Positions 26,184 to 33,767 of a stretch of DNA of 64,000 nucleotides are shown one piece after another. How positions within the stretch are numbered: position 1 is the first letter of the stretch; every line of letters begins with the position of its first letter. Position numbers and translations under genes: made by a program. The stretch comes from JBDHWG01 sp039810085 (GTDB lineage: Bacteria > Chloroflexota > Anaerolineae > Epilineales > JAHCIE01). The notes under the pieces are model-generated. The model saw nothing but the letters and a program-made list of their open reading frames with translations, searched no databases and was not told the origin of the DNA. The stretch covers positions 44,059-108,058 of the forward strand of contig JBDHWG010000020.1 in assembly GCA_039810085.1 (NCBI GenBank), given 5' to 3'.

Positions 26184-26208
26184 CATTGCCGAACAAATGT
26201 TCTAAAAT
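26180..26208 (+). promoter_or_regulatory. Strong promoter with an SOS-like (LexA) box in its spacer
   Basis: TTGACA (26180-26185), 17 bases, TAAAAT (26203-26208). The spacer ends with GAACAAATGTTC (26191-26202), which fits the GAAC-N4-GTTC operator recognised by LexA of Gram-positive type. A repressor there would block RNA polymerase. The RNA would start near 26215 and lead to the gene at 26292. Confidence 0.65.
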
Positions 26209-26291
26209 AGGGCAGCAGAAGCTCGTTTCAGGCGCGTCTCGCGGAGGGAGGGTCTGCGGGGTGAGCCACGACATGGACAGAGGAGGCATCC

Positions 26292-26480
26292 GTGCCCAGG
26301 CCGCGCAAGTATAAGAGACCCACGAACCAGACGGTGACGTTCGAGGAGACCGAGCTGCGGGAGATTCGGCGGGCGGCCGCCGCGACCCGCGAGCCGGTCA
26401 GCGTGTTCATCCGGCGCCTGTTTCTCCAGGCGCTCGGCGGCGAGGCGGACAGCAGCAACGGCAATCGCTCGTCGGGCTGA
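26292..26480 (+). CDS. Small ribbon-helix-helix-like DNA-binding protein
   Basis: 62 residues. A basic N terminus (PRPRKYKRP), then a beta-strand-like NQTVTFEETELREIRRAAAA and a second helix EPVSVFIRRLFLQALGG, which is the ribbon-helix-helix (CopG/MetJ-like) layout. GTG start at 26292 with GAGGAGG seven bases upstream. It probably binds DNA as a dimer. There is no adjacent toxin gene. Expression may be SOS-controlled by the box at 26191-26202; this is inference. Confidence 0.7.
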   Translation: MPRPRKYKRPTNQTVTFEETELREIRRAAAATREPVSVFIRRLFLQALGGEADSSNGNRSSG

Positions 26481-26500
26481 AGCGTACCAACGAGATAATC

Positions 26501-26546
26501 GAGCAAGAGAGTCGTCCATGTGATTGCGTGGACGACTCTCTTGCTC
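26501..26546 (+). terminator. Strong 20-bp hairpin after the ribbon-helix-helix gene
   Basis: GAGCAAGAGAGTCGTCCATG and CGTGGACGACTCTCTTGCTC pair over 20 bp with one G-T wobble around a six-base loop, followed by TTGTAG. It sits between the gene and the next promoter and probably ends the short transcript; the tail has few T residues. Confidence 0.6.
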
Positions 26547-26601
26547 TTGTAGCCGACTCTGCCCTTCTCCATCTGCTGACATTCCGCGCATGGTGAAATG
26601 A

Positions 26602-26630
26602 TTGACAAAAGCCCCTTCGGTGGCTAAACT
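26602..26630 (+). promoter_or_regulatory. Promoter of the membrane protein/meaB unit
   Basis: TTGACA (26602-26607), 17 bases, TAAACT (26625-26630), 36 bases before ATG 26666. Confidence 0.7.
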
Positions 26631-26665
26631 GAGTCCGTACCACATAGAAGGGCTATACCTCGTCT

Positions 26666-27493
26666 ATGACCATTGATCGAAGCATCGGACAGGCTGGCCG
26701 CCTGCTCACCCTCGTGCTGCTGGGCCTGGCGCTGGCCTCCCTGAACATCCGGCCCGCCGGCGCGCTGGACTTTACGCTGTTCGGCGCGCCGCTTACCATC
26801 ACCCTCTCCGGCGCAACCCTCATCACCGCCCTGCTGGTTCTCATGACGTGCGCTGGAGTCGAGGCGATGGTGCGCGTTCACCCGTGGCTGAACGACGCGC
26901 CCCTGGCGTACACCGCCATCTTCTGGCCCCTGCCCGCCGTTGTTACCCTGACGGCGGCGCTCATCGTCCCGACCCTGTTCGGGCGTCCGGTCTGGCTCGT
27001 TGGCCTCGCCGCCGCCTTCGTCGGTCTGGCTATCGTCCTGCTCGGGCAATACCAGGCGATTGACCCCGACGCCCGCTACTACGACCGCGCCCGTTTGCTG
27101 TTGACGCTGCTGGCCTACGGCTCGGCCTTCATCCTCTATGCCGCCGTGCTCGGTCTGCACACGCGGGCCAGCATCTCGGCCGGCGTCATCCTGCTCATCA
27201 GCGTGCCCCTGGCGCTGACGCTTGTGCGCGGTTCGGCTGAGGAGTGGCGGCGCGCGTGGATCTACGCCATTGTGTGCGGCATTGTGCTCGGCGAGCTGAC
27301 GTGGACTCTCACCTACTGGCCCCTTGGCTCCATCGGCACGGCGGCCCTGCTCTTGCTTGCATTCTACATCGTGACCAACCTGGCGCAGCAGGCGCTCGCG
27401 GGCCACATCTCGCGCCGTGTCCTCATCGAGTTCCTTATCTTTGGCGCTCTCGCCTTCATCCTCATCGTGAGGTTCAGTCCATGGCTGCAATGA
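26666..27493 (+). CDS. Polytopic membrane protein of unknown function
   Basis: 275 residues with about eight hydrophobic spans, for example LLTLVLLGLALASLNI, ALITALLVLMTCAGV and LLIFGALAF-like segments, connected by short loops. No transporter or enzyme signature is visible. Its stop overlaps the start of meaB (ATGA at 27490-27493), so the two are translationally coupled. It has its own strong promoter. It may belong to a Chloroflexota-enriched uncharacterised membrane family, but I cannot name it with confidence. Confidence 0.75.
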   Translation: MTIDRSIGQAGRLLTLVLLGLALASLNIRPAGALDFTLFGAPLTITLSGATLITALLVLMTCAGVEAMVRVHPWLNDAPLAYTAIFWPLPAVVTLTAALIVPTLFGRPVWLVGLAAAFVGLAIVLLGQYQAIDPDARYYDRARLLLTLLAYGSAFILYAAVLGLHTRASISAGVILLISVPLALTLVRGSAEEWRRAWIYAIVCGIVLGELTWTLTYWPLGSIGTAALLLLAFYIVTNLAQQALAGHISRRVLIEFLIFGALAFILIVRFSPWLQ

Positions 27494-28470
27494 ACGGCTT
27501 CACCGACCTGGCCGACCGCGTCCGACAGCGCGACCGCCGCGCGATTGCCCGCGCCCTCAGTGTGGTCGAGACCGGCGGGACGGACGCCCAATCCCTACTG
27601 GCCCTGCTCCACCCCAGCACCGGCCGAGGACACATCGTCGGCGTGACAGGCGCGCCCGGCACCGGCAAGAGCACCCTGGTCAACGCCATCACGGCCGAGT
27701 ACCGGCGGCGCGGCCACACCGTCGGCGTCATTGCCGTCGATCCCACCAGCCCGTTCACCGGCGGCGCCATCCTGGGCGACCGCATCCGCATGCAGAGTCA
27801 CCACGGCGACCCGGGCGTCTTCATCCGCAGCATGGCCTCGCGCGGCCAGCTCGGCGGCCTCGCTGTCGCCACGAGCGACGCCATCCGCGTCCTCGACGCC
27901 GCCGGCTTCGACCCCATTCTGGTCGAGACGGTTGGCGCGGGCCAGTCGGAGGTGGAGATCGCGGGCGCGGCCCACACGACTGTCGTGGTTCTCGTCCCGA
28001 ACCTGGGCGACGACATCCAGGCCATCAAAGCCGGCATCCTGGAAATCGCCGACATCTTCGACGTGAACAAGGCCGACCTGCCGGGCGCCGACCAGGCTGT
28101 GGCGACGCTGCGGGCGATGATGATGCTCGGCGCGCGGGAGCGGGCGCAGAAAGAGCGCGCCGCCGACGTTCCACCCTGGCAGGCGCCCATCCAGGAAACC
28201 GTGGGCGCGACGGGCAAGGGCATCGCGGACCTGGTGGACAAGATTCTGGCGCACCGGGCGTACCTGGAGAGCAGCGGGCTGCTGAACGAGCTAGAGCGCG
28301 GCCGCGCCGAGGGCCAGCTGCGCGACATCCTGCGCAGCTGGCTGCTGCACGAGCTATTGACCAAGCTGCCAGAGAATGGGCTGGCGGCGACGGCAACGCG
28401 CGTCGCGGGGCGCGAGATCGACCCGTATACAGCGGCGGAAGAGCTGTTCGGTTGGCGCTGCCTGGACTGA
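27490..28470 (+). CDS. meaB: Methylmalonyl-CoA mutase-associated GTPase MeaB/ArgK
   Basis: 326 residues. P-loop TGAPGTGKST at about 53-62, then AVDPTSPFTGGAILGDRIRM, FIRSMASRGQLGGLA, VETVGAGQSEVEIA and the base-specificity motif VNKAD, all typical of the MeaB group of G3E GTPases. These chaperone loading and repair of the B12 mutase. ATG 27490 overlaps the previous stop; ATG 27481 is an alternative. No mutase gene is in the window, so the partner must be encoded elsewhere. Confidence 0.9.
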   Translation: MNGFTDLADRVRQRDRRAIARALSVVETGGTDAQSLLALLHPSTGRGHIVGVTGAPGTGKSTLVNAITAEYRRRGHTVGVIAVDPTSPFTGGAILGDRIRMQSHHGDPGVFIRSMASRGQLGGLAVATSDAIRVLDAAGFDPILVETVGAGQSEVEIAGAAHTTVVVLVPNLGDDIQAIKAGILEIADIFDVNKADLPGADQAVATLRAMMMLGARERAQKERAADVPPWQAPIQETVGATGKGIADLVDKILAHRAYLESSGLLNELERGRAEGQLRDILRSWLLHELLTKLPENGLAATATRVAGREIDPYTAAEELFGWRCLD

Positions 28471-28492
28471 CGCGACAAGGGGAGGATGCGCG

Positions 28493-29455
28493 ATGCGGAC
28501 GATGTACGGGGAGATGGCGCTCTACTGCGGCACAGCCAATCCGGAGCTGGGCGCCGACGTGGCGCGTTATCTCGGCGTTCCGCTCAACGGCGTCGACATC
28601 TTCAAGTTCCCCAACGACAACATCTTCGTGCGGCTGCACGGTTCCGTGCGGGCGCGGGATGTGTTCGTCATCCAGCCCACCTGCCCGCCGGTGAACACCA
28701 ACATCATGCAGCTGCTCATCTTCATCGACACGCTGCGCCGCGACTCGGCAAGCCGCATCACCGCCGTGATGCCGTACTACGGCTACGGGCGAACGGACAA
28801 GAAAGACCAGCCCCGCGTCCCCATCACCGCCCGGCTCGTCGCCGACCTCATCACCGTGGCGGGCGCGGACCGGGTGCTGATGATGGACCTGCACGCCGGG
28901 CAGATCCAGGGCTTCTTCAAAATCCCTGTGGACGACATCAGCGCCGTCCACCTCCTGGCCGACCACCTGCGCCGAGGCGACCTGTCGCGCACGACGGTCG
29001 TCGCCGCCGACCTGGGCGGCGCGAAGCGGGCGCGCAACTTCGCCGAGCTGCTGGGCGTGCCGCTGGCGCTTATCGAGAAGCGGCGCACCCAATCCGGCGA
29101 CGGGCCGTCCCAGGCGCGTGTCCTCAACCTCATTGGCGACATCACCGACCGCGACGCCATCATCCTGGACGACGAGATTGACACGGCGGGGACGGTTGTG
29201 CAGGCGGCCAACTTCCTGCGCAGCGTCGGCGCGCGCCACATTCGCATCGTCGCCACCCACGCTATTCTGTCAGACCCGGCGACGGATCGCCTGCGCGACG
29301 CGCCGGTCGAGGAGATCATCGTCACCAATACCGTGCCCATTCCAACGCGCAAGCGCCTACCCAACATGACCGTCGTCTCCGTCGGCGACCTGCTGGGTGA
29401 GGTCATCCGCCGCGTCCACGAGGGTGTCTCTGTCGGAGCCATGTTCAACGAATGA
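28493..29455 (+). CDS. prs: Ribose-phosphate pyrophosphokinase
   Basis: 320 residues, normal length. DIFKFPNDNIFVRLHGSVRA, PYYGYGRTDKKDQPRVPITA (ATP-binding loop), MMDLHAGQIQGFF and the PRPP loop IILDDEIDTAGTV are all present. The enzyme makes PRPP for nucleotide, histidine and tryptophan synthesis. ATG 28493 follows GGGGAGG. Its stop overlaps the MFS transporter start by four bases (ATGA). Confidence 0.93.
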   Translation: MRTMYGEMALYCGTANPELGADVARYLGVPLNGVDIFKFPNDNIFVRLHGSVRARDVFVIQPTCPPVNTNIMQLLIFIDTLRRDSASRITAVMPYYGYGRTDKKDQPRVPITARLVADLITVAGADRVLMMDLHAGQIQGFFKIPVDDISAVHLLADHLRRGDLSRTTVVAADLGGAKRARNFAELLGVPLALIEKRRTQSGDGPSQARVLNLIGDITDRDAIILDDEIDTAGTVVQAANFLRSVGARHIRIVATHAILSDPATDRLRDAPVEEIIVTNTVPIPTRKRLPNMTVVSVGDLLGEVIRRVHEGVSVGAMFNE

Positions 29456-30657
29456 CCACTCAGATCGAAGCGCCGCCGCGAGCCGACCTGCGCTCCCAGT
29501 TCGCCATCTGTTTCTTTGCCTTCATTCTCATTGGCGTCAACGACGGCGCCGTCGGCGTCCTCATCCCTAGCCTGATGACCCACTACGGCGTCAACAAGGC
29601 GCAGATCAGCCTGATGTTCCTTGCCGCGACGATGGGCTATCTCAGCGCGGCGCTGACCAGCGGCATGCTCGTCGAACGCCTCGGCCGCCGCCTCTTCCTG
29701 ATGCTCGGCGCGGGCGTGTTCGCAGCGGGCGCGATGACGCTGGCGTCTCAGCCGCCATTCCTGCTCTTTCTCGCGGCGCTCCTCCTCGTCGGCGTCGGCA
29801 TCGCCATCCTCGACGCCGGGCTGAACGCCTACATCGGCGGGCTGCCCGACAACACCGCCGTGCTCAACTACCTGCACGCGTTCTACGGCGCAGGCGCGCT
29901 GCTTGGCCCGGTCGTCGCCTCGGCGATCCTGGCCGTGGGGCTGGGCTGGAACGTCACCTACCTGGTCTGGTTCAGCATGGCGCTGGTTGTGCTGGTCGGC
30001 TTCGCCCGGCTGATGGACGACTCCCGCCCGACGGGAGAGCATCACGGCGGAAGCAACGTCCTGACCGCCTCCCTGCGCCTGGTCGTCGTCTGGCTCGCGG
30101 CGGGCTTTCTCTTCGTCTACGTCGGGACGGAGGTAGGCCTCGGCACGTGGAGCTACACGTTCTTGTTGGAGGAGCGTCACGGGGTCGAACTGCTGTCAGC
30201 GTGGTCGATCAGCGGCTACTGGCTGGGCCTGACCGTCGGCCGCGTCGTCCTCGGCCACTTCAGCCGCCGCCTCGGCGACCGCCGCCTCATCCAGCTCTGC
30301 CTGGGCGGGGTGGTGGCTGGCGTCCTCATCCTCTGGCTGGTGCCGAGCGCCCTCACGGCAGCCCTGGGCTTGTGGCTCATCGGCTTCAGCCTCGGCCCCA
30401 TCTTCCCGACGGTCATCGCGCTTATCTCCGGTATGGTTCCCCCGCGCTTGCAGCCCAGTGCCGTCGGCTTCGTCGCCAGCGCCGCCAGCATGGGCGCGGC
30501 CTTCTTCCCAATGATTGTCGGCAACATTGCCGAGCGGGCCGGCGTCTGGACGCTCATGCCCTACACCATCGTGCTGACCGTCACAATGCTGATTCTCTGG
30601 CCGCTGCTCTCCCGCCACGGGACATACACGACTGACGGGGCTTCTGATGGAGGATAA
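29452..30657 (+). CDS. MFS transporter
   Basis: 401 residues with about 12 membrane spans and a central cytoplasmic loop near 175-200. The N-terminal half has GYLSAALTSGMLVERLGRRL, the motif A-like loop between spans 2 and 3; the second half repeats it as GRVVLGHFSRRLGDRRLI. The overall pattern resembles the FucP/YfkF-like group. Substrate unknown. Translationally coupled to prs by a four-base overlap. Confidence 0.85.
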   Translation: MTTQIEAPPRADLRSQFAICFFAFILIGVNDGAVGVLIPSLMTHYGVNKAQISLMFLAATMGYLSAALTSGMLVERLGRRLFLMLGAGVFAAGAMTLASQPPFLLFLAALLLVGVGIAILDAGLNAYIGGLPDNTAVLNYLHAFYGAGALLGPVVASAILAVGLGWNVTYLVWFSMALVVLVGFARLMDDSRPTGEHHGGSNVLTASLRLVVVWLAAGFLFVYVGTEVGLGTWSYTFLLEERHGVELLSAWSISGYWLGLTVGRVVLGHFSRRLGDRRLIQLCLGGVVAGVLILWLVPSALTAALGLWLIGFSLGPIFPTVIALISGMVPPRLQPSAVGFVASAASMGAAFFPMIVGNIAERAGVWTLMPYTIVLTVTMLILWPLLSRHGTYTTDGASDGG

Positions 30658-30660
30658 GTG

Positions 30661-30885
30661 ATGACGACACAAAGGGTTGCGGAAATCCTGACGTCAGTTC
30701 AATTTGCCACAACTTCTAGCGGACGACGATTAGCTGTCCTCAGCGCTGAAGATTGGGAAAGCTTGATGGAGTGGCTGGAGGATGTGGAAGACCACCAGAT
30801 CATCCAGGCCGCCTTGGATCACCTCCGAGCCGGTCCCGAACAATCAGGCGCAATTCCGCTTGAGACAGTTCTCGATGAGCTATAG
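30661..30885 (+). CDS. Antitoxin (Phd/YefM-like) of a RelE-type module
   Basis: 74 residues. RVAEILTSVQFATTSSGRRL and AVLSAEDWESLMEWLEDVED resemble the N-terminal dimer region and toxin-binding tail of Phd/YefM antitoxins, although the very N terminus is not typical. ATG 30661 or the GTG just before it may serve as start. Its end overlaps the toxin start by 11 bases, the usual coupling in such modules. Confidence 0.7.
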   Translation: MTTQRVAEILTSVQFATTSSGRRLAVLSAEDWESLMEWLEDVEDHQIIQAALDHLRAGPEQSGAIPLETVLDEL

Positions 30886-31174
30886 AGTTTGGGTTCATCC
30901 GCAGGCGCTTGCAGAAGCCAAAACGGCGCCAGGCCACATCCGACAACGGCTCAAGCAAGCGATGCTTCGATTGCGGGACGACCCGCGGCCGGCAGACAGC
31001 AAAGCGCTGGACTGGTCGCCGGGAGAGTTCGAGCCGCGACGACTGCGAATTGGGGACTGGCGGATGATCTACGCTTTAAGCGACGCAGATCAGTGGATTG
31101 AAGTCCTTGCCTTCCGCAAGCGCCCTCCATACGACTATGGGGATCTGGCCGACCTGTTGAGCCGTTTAGAATAA
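30875..31174 (+). CDS. RelE/ParE-superfamily toxin
   Basis: 99 residues. MSYRVWVHPQALAEAKTAPG, HIRQRLKQAMLRLRDDP, FEPRRLRIGDWRMIYALSDA and VLAFRKRPPYDYGDL reproduce the RelE fold order: strand, two helices, then the strand carrying the R-G-x-R-(I/V)-(I/L)Y core. Such toxins cleave mRNA at the ribosome or act on gyrase. The start overlaps the antitoxin stop. Confidence 0.88.
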   Translation: MSYRVWVHPQALAEAKTAPGHIRQRLKQAMLRLRDDPRPADSKALDWSPGEFEPRRLRIGDWRMIYALSDADQWIEVLAFRKRPPYDYGDLADLLSRLE

Positions 31175-31184
31175 GGAGGCACAC

Positions 31185-31366
31185 ATGGAACCGCCATCCG
31201 GCTCTCAGCACGAACATCCGCTGCCATCATTGTGTGGTTCACCACGCTGGGCATCGTGCCGCCGAACGTCTGGGAGGCGCTCGGTCGGCTGTGGCTCCTC
31301 ATTCTCACCGTGATTGGTATTCTGATTCTGCTTGGCGTGGTCGGCGACCGCCGCCGGGAGAGGTAA
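31185..31366 (+). pseudogene. Small membrane protein gene interrupted by a frameshift
   Basis: ATG 31185 has a perfect AAGGAGG site, but its frame is polar and ends early. A shifted frame over 31193-31366 reads as one hydrophobic protein (SAAIIVWFTTLGIVPPNVWE, then LWLLILTVIGILILLGVVGD) with a clean RRRER tail and TAA. Either an indel has broken a short membrane protein, or translation begins at the in-frame GTG 31232 to give 44 residues. Confidence 0.4.
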
Positions 31367-31370
31367 GGCG

Positions 31371-31799
31371 ATGAGCGCTGCCATCCCACCCGACTTCATG
31401 GACCTGGTCAACGGGCCGCGCGTGGCGGCGCTGACCACGGTCATGCCCGACGGCCAGCCGCAGACCACGGTCGTGTGGTGCGACTTCGACGGCACACACG
31501 TGCGCGTCAACACGATGCGCGGCTTCCGCAAAGAGAAGAACATGCGCGCCAATCCCCGCGTCACGCTACTGTGCTACGACCCGTGTGAGCCGCTGCGCTC
31601 GCTCGAAATCTGCGGTCGGGTGGTGGAGATGACCGAGGACGGCGCGTTGGAGCACCTGGATGGGCTGGCCCTCCTCTACACTGGCCGGTCGCCTTACTTC
31701 GGCGCGTGCGTCCCGGCCGAGCTTCAAACGACCGAGACACCGGTGCTGTGCAAGGTTCTGCCAACGCACGTCGTAACCCTGGACGCGAGGAAGAAGTGA
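31371..31799 (+). CDS. PPOX-class F420/FMN-dependent oxidoreductase family protein (copy 1)
   Basis: 142 residues with a split-barrel flavin-binding fold. RVAALTTVMPDGQPQTTVVW, RVNTMRGFRKEKNMRANPRV and LEICGRVVEM are the recurring motifs of the F420-dependent PPOX-class group. The ATG follows a GAGAGGTAAGGCG stretch. A paralogue follows four bases later. Cofactor choice (F420, FMN or heme) cannot be decided from the sequence. Confidence 0.83.
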   Translation: MSAAIPPDFMDLVNGPRVAALTTVMPDGQPQTTVVWCDFDGTHVRVNTMRGFRKEKNMRANPRVTLLCYDPCEPLRSLEICGRVVEMTEDGALEHLDGLALLYTGRSPYFGACVPAELQTTETPVLCKVLPTHVVTLDARKK

Positions 31800-31803
31800 C
31801 GCC

Positions 31804-32226
31804 ATGAGTTTACCCATCCCGGCCTCCCACCGGGACCTGCTGGCGCGACCGATTCCCGGCGTCCTGACGACGATGATGCCCGACGGCCAGCCGCAGTCAA
31901 GCCTGGTCTGGTGCGACGATGACGGGGAGTGTGCCCGCGTCAACACGACGGCCGAGCGCCAGAAAGGGCGCAATATGTTGCGCAACCCGAAGGTCACGCT
32001 GCTGGTCGTGGACCCGGACGATACGGCGCGCTATCTTGAGATCCGCGGCGAGGTGGAGCTACTCCAGGAGGGAGCCGTTGCCCACCTGGACGAGTTGACG
32101 CGCCAGTACACGGCGCATCCGCAGTTCTACGGCTATGTATATCCGGCCGAGCAGCAGTATTGTGAGACGCGCTTCATCGGCCGCATTCACGCGACGAAGA
32201 TCACCATCGACGCCATCCACAAGTAA
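31804..32226 (+). CDS. PPOX-class F420/FMN-dependent oxidoreductase family protein (copy 2)
   Basis: 140 residues, clearly paralogous to the gene upstream. GVLTTMMPDGQPQSSLVWCD, RVNTTAERQKGRNMLRNPKV and RYLEIRGEVELLQEGA align with copy 1 in order and spacing. Likely arose by tandem duplication, and the two products may form a heterodimer. Convergent with the VapC-like gene. Confidence 0.83.
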   Translation: MSLPIPASHRDLLARPIPGVLTTMMPDGQPQSSLVWCDDDGECARVNTTAERQKGRNMLRNPKVTLLVVDPDDTARYLEIRGEVELLQEGAVAHLDELTRQYTAHPQFYGYVYPAEQQYCETRFIGRIHATKITIDAIHK

Positions 32227-32244
32227 AGTCGACTCTGGCGTGAG

Positions 32245-32652
32245 TTACCATGTCGGTACTTGCACGACAAGTCCAGGCACGCGCTGGAAGTCACGCAGGT
32301 TGTCCGTTAGCACACCGTAGCCGTGGGCTAGAGCGGTCGCGCCAATCAGCAAATCATGTGCGCCGATGAGCTGGCCTGTGGCTGTTAACTCGGCCCAGAG
32401 TTGCGCATGGATTCGAGCGGTGCGCAGGTCGAAGGGCAGAACCGGCAGGCGCTCAAGTATCGCTTCGACGAAGGCCTCCCGCTGCACCCGTCGGGCAAGT
32501 GAGTCGGCGCGATAGACACCGGCCAAAAGCTCGGAGGCTGTGATGCTCGCCAACGCCACAGGCTCGTCCGGCGCGACGCGAGCCAGGGCTTCGAGTGCCA
32601 CGCGGCGGCGCTCGAAAGCGATGATGACGCTGGAGTCGATCAGGAGCGTCAT
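32245..32652 (-). CDS. vapC: VapC-type PIN-domain toxin
   Basis: 135 residues. The four acidic positions of a PIN ribonuclease are visible: the Asp in LLIDSSVIIAF, the Glu in ASITASELLAG, the Asp in GAHDLLIGATAL and the last in VLTDNLRDFQRV. It would cut RNA when freed from its antitoxin. Its start overlaps the antitoxin stop by four bases. Confidence 0.9.
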   Translation of the reverse strand: MTLLIDSSVIIAFERRRVALEALARVAPDEPVALASITASELLAGVYRADSLARRVQREAFVEAILERLPVLPFDLRTARIHAQLWAELTATGQLIGAHDLLIGATALAHGYGVLTDNLRDFQRVPGLVVQVPTW

Positions 32653-32909
32653 TCGGGGATGTTCGCCGGGCGCTGCGACGATTGTATGGCTTCCAAGTCG
32701 TCAGCGAAACTCTCGTCAGGGCGAGGCAGTGTGTCCAGGAGCGCGGCAAGTTCTTTTAACGTCACGCCTGAGCCTACGCCGGCTGGGGTCAGCGTCGCAA
32801 TAGCCTCGCCGTTACGCTGAATGACAAAGCGCTCGCCCCGGTATCGAATACGGTTGAGTATCTCCGACAGACTCTTCGCCAGCTCCGTCGCCGTAATCTT
32901 TGTTTCCAT
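32649..32909 (-). CDS. Phd/YefM-family antitoxin paired with VapC
   Basis: 86 residues. METKITATELAKSLSEILNR and RYRGERFVIQRNGEAIATLT is the typical DNA-binding N terminus of Phd/YefM antitoxins, followed by a toxin-binding tail. ATG 32909 follows AAAGGAGTGAGCA. It probably represses its own promoter through the repeated GATAATC sites upstream. Confidence 0.88.
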   Translation of the reverse strand: METKITATELAKSLSEILNRIRYRGERFVIQRNGEAIATLTPAGVGSGVTLKELAALLDTLPRPDESFADDLEAIQSSQRPANIPE

Positions 32910-32938
32910 TGCTCACTCCTTTGTCTTTATTCATTAAT

Positions 32939-32967
32939 ATGATAATCTGATAATCGTATATAGCCAA
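32939..32967 (-). promoter_or_regulatory. Promoter and direct-repeat operator of the VapBC-type module
   Basis: On the minus strand, TTGGCT (32962-32967), 17 bases, TATCAT (32939-32944). Two direct copies of GATAATC lie at 32941-32947 and 32949-32955 (plus strand), overlapping the -10, which suits autorepression by the antitoxin. The surrounding DNA is much more AT-rich than the window. Confidence 0.55.
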
Positions 32968-33075
32968 CCGTGTCTATTCTACCATATAGAAGAAGTGTCG
33001 TTTCAAATGACGCAACATGGCATGTCTTTTGCTTTTACTCAAGTGGGCAAATTATGCGCCCGAAGGAGTAACACC

Positions 33076-33516
33076 ATGCACGAGACATTCCGTAAGTTCT
33101 CGCAGAAGATATCCGACCTTGTTGGCTCACCGTGGGCGTTCGTGTTGGCAGTCGTGATTGTCCTGGTATGGGCCATCACGGGCCCGGTGTTTCACTTTTC
33201 GGACACCTGGCAGCTCGTCATTAACACCGGCACCACCATCGTCACTTTCCTGATGGTCTTCCTCATCCAGAACACCCAGAACCGCGACGCCAAGGCGATC
33301 CACTTGAAGCTGGATGAGCTTATCCGCGCCGTCGGCGATGCGCGGACGGGTCTGGTCGACCTGGAACACCTGCCGGACAAGGAACTGGCGCAACTGGAGG
33401 CGGAGTTCAAGCGAATCCACGAGCGTACCGCTGGCGAAGCGAAGCAAGACACCGCCGAGGCTGTCGAAGCCATCGAGGATGAGCAGGAACGGCGGGAGCT
33501 GCCCAAAGCCGCCTAG
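33076..33516 (+). CDS. Low-affinity iron permease family protein
   Basis: 146 residues with two membrane spans. FRKFSQKISDLVGSPWAFVL, VLVWAITGPVFHFSDTWQLV, TTIVTFLMVFLIQNTQNRDA and IHLKLDELIRAVGDARTGLV match the low-affinity iron permease family, often annotated in bacteria without transport proof. A charged helical C terminus follows. ATG 33076 follows GAAGGAG. The iron role is inherited from the family name and uncertain. Confidence 0.85.
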   Translation: MHETFRKFSQKISDLVGSPWAFVLAVVIVLVWAITGPVFHFSDTWQLVINTGTTIVTFLMVFLIQNTQNRDAKAIHLKLDELIRAVGDARTGLVDLEHLPDKELAQLEAEFKRIHERTAGEAKQDTAEAVEAIEDEQERRELPKAA

Positions 33517-33601
33517 CTCCTCCGAGCCAGAGGATTCTTACCGCGCGGGGCGGGTGTCGGCCCGACGTTTCCCTTTGTCGTCGCGGCGCTGCGAAAGCCT
33601 C

Positions 33602-33629
33602 TTGACATTTTCACCACCAGAGGTATTAT
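33602..33629 (+). promoter_or_regulatory. Promoter of the KaiC-like/hybrid kinase unit
   Basis: TTGACA (33602-33607), 16 bases, TATTAT (33624-33629). The leader to ATG 33768 is about 130 bases and has no clear secondary structure signal. Confidence 0.6.
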
Positions 33630-33767
33630 TCGTACATAAGCGCTTGCTGCACAACACCCACTCTGCGGGTAACAGACCCATAGCGCGGCTCATCGACCTG
33701 CCAGGAGGTGCGACACGTACCGCCGCCTGGTGTTCTGCGCGCGCATGGTGCCGACACGGAGGGAAGC

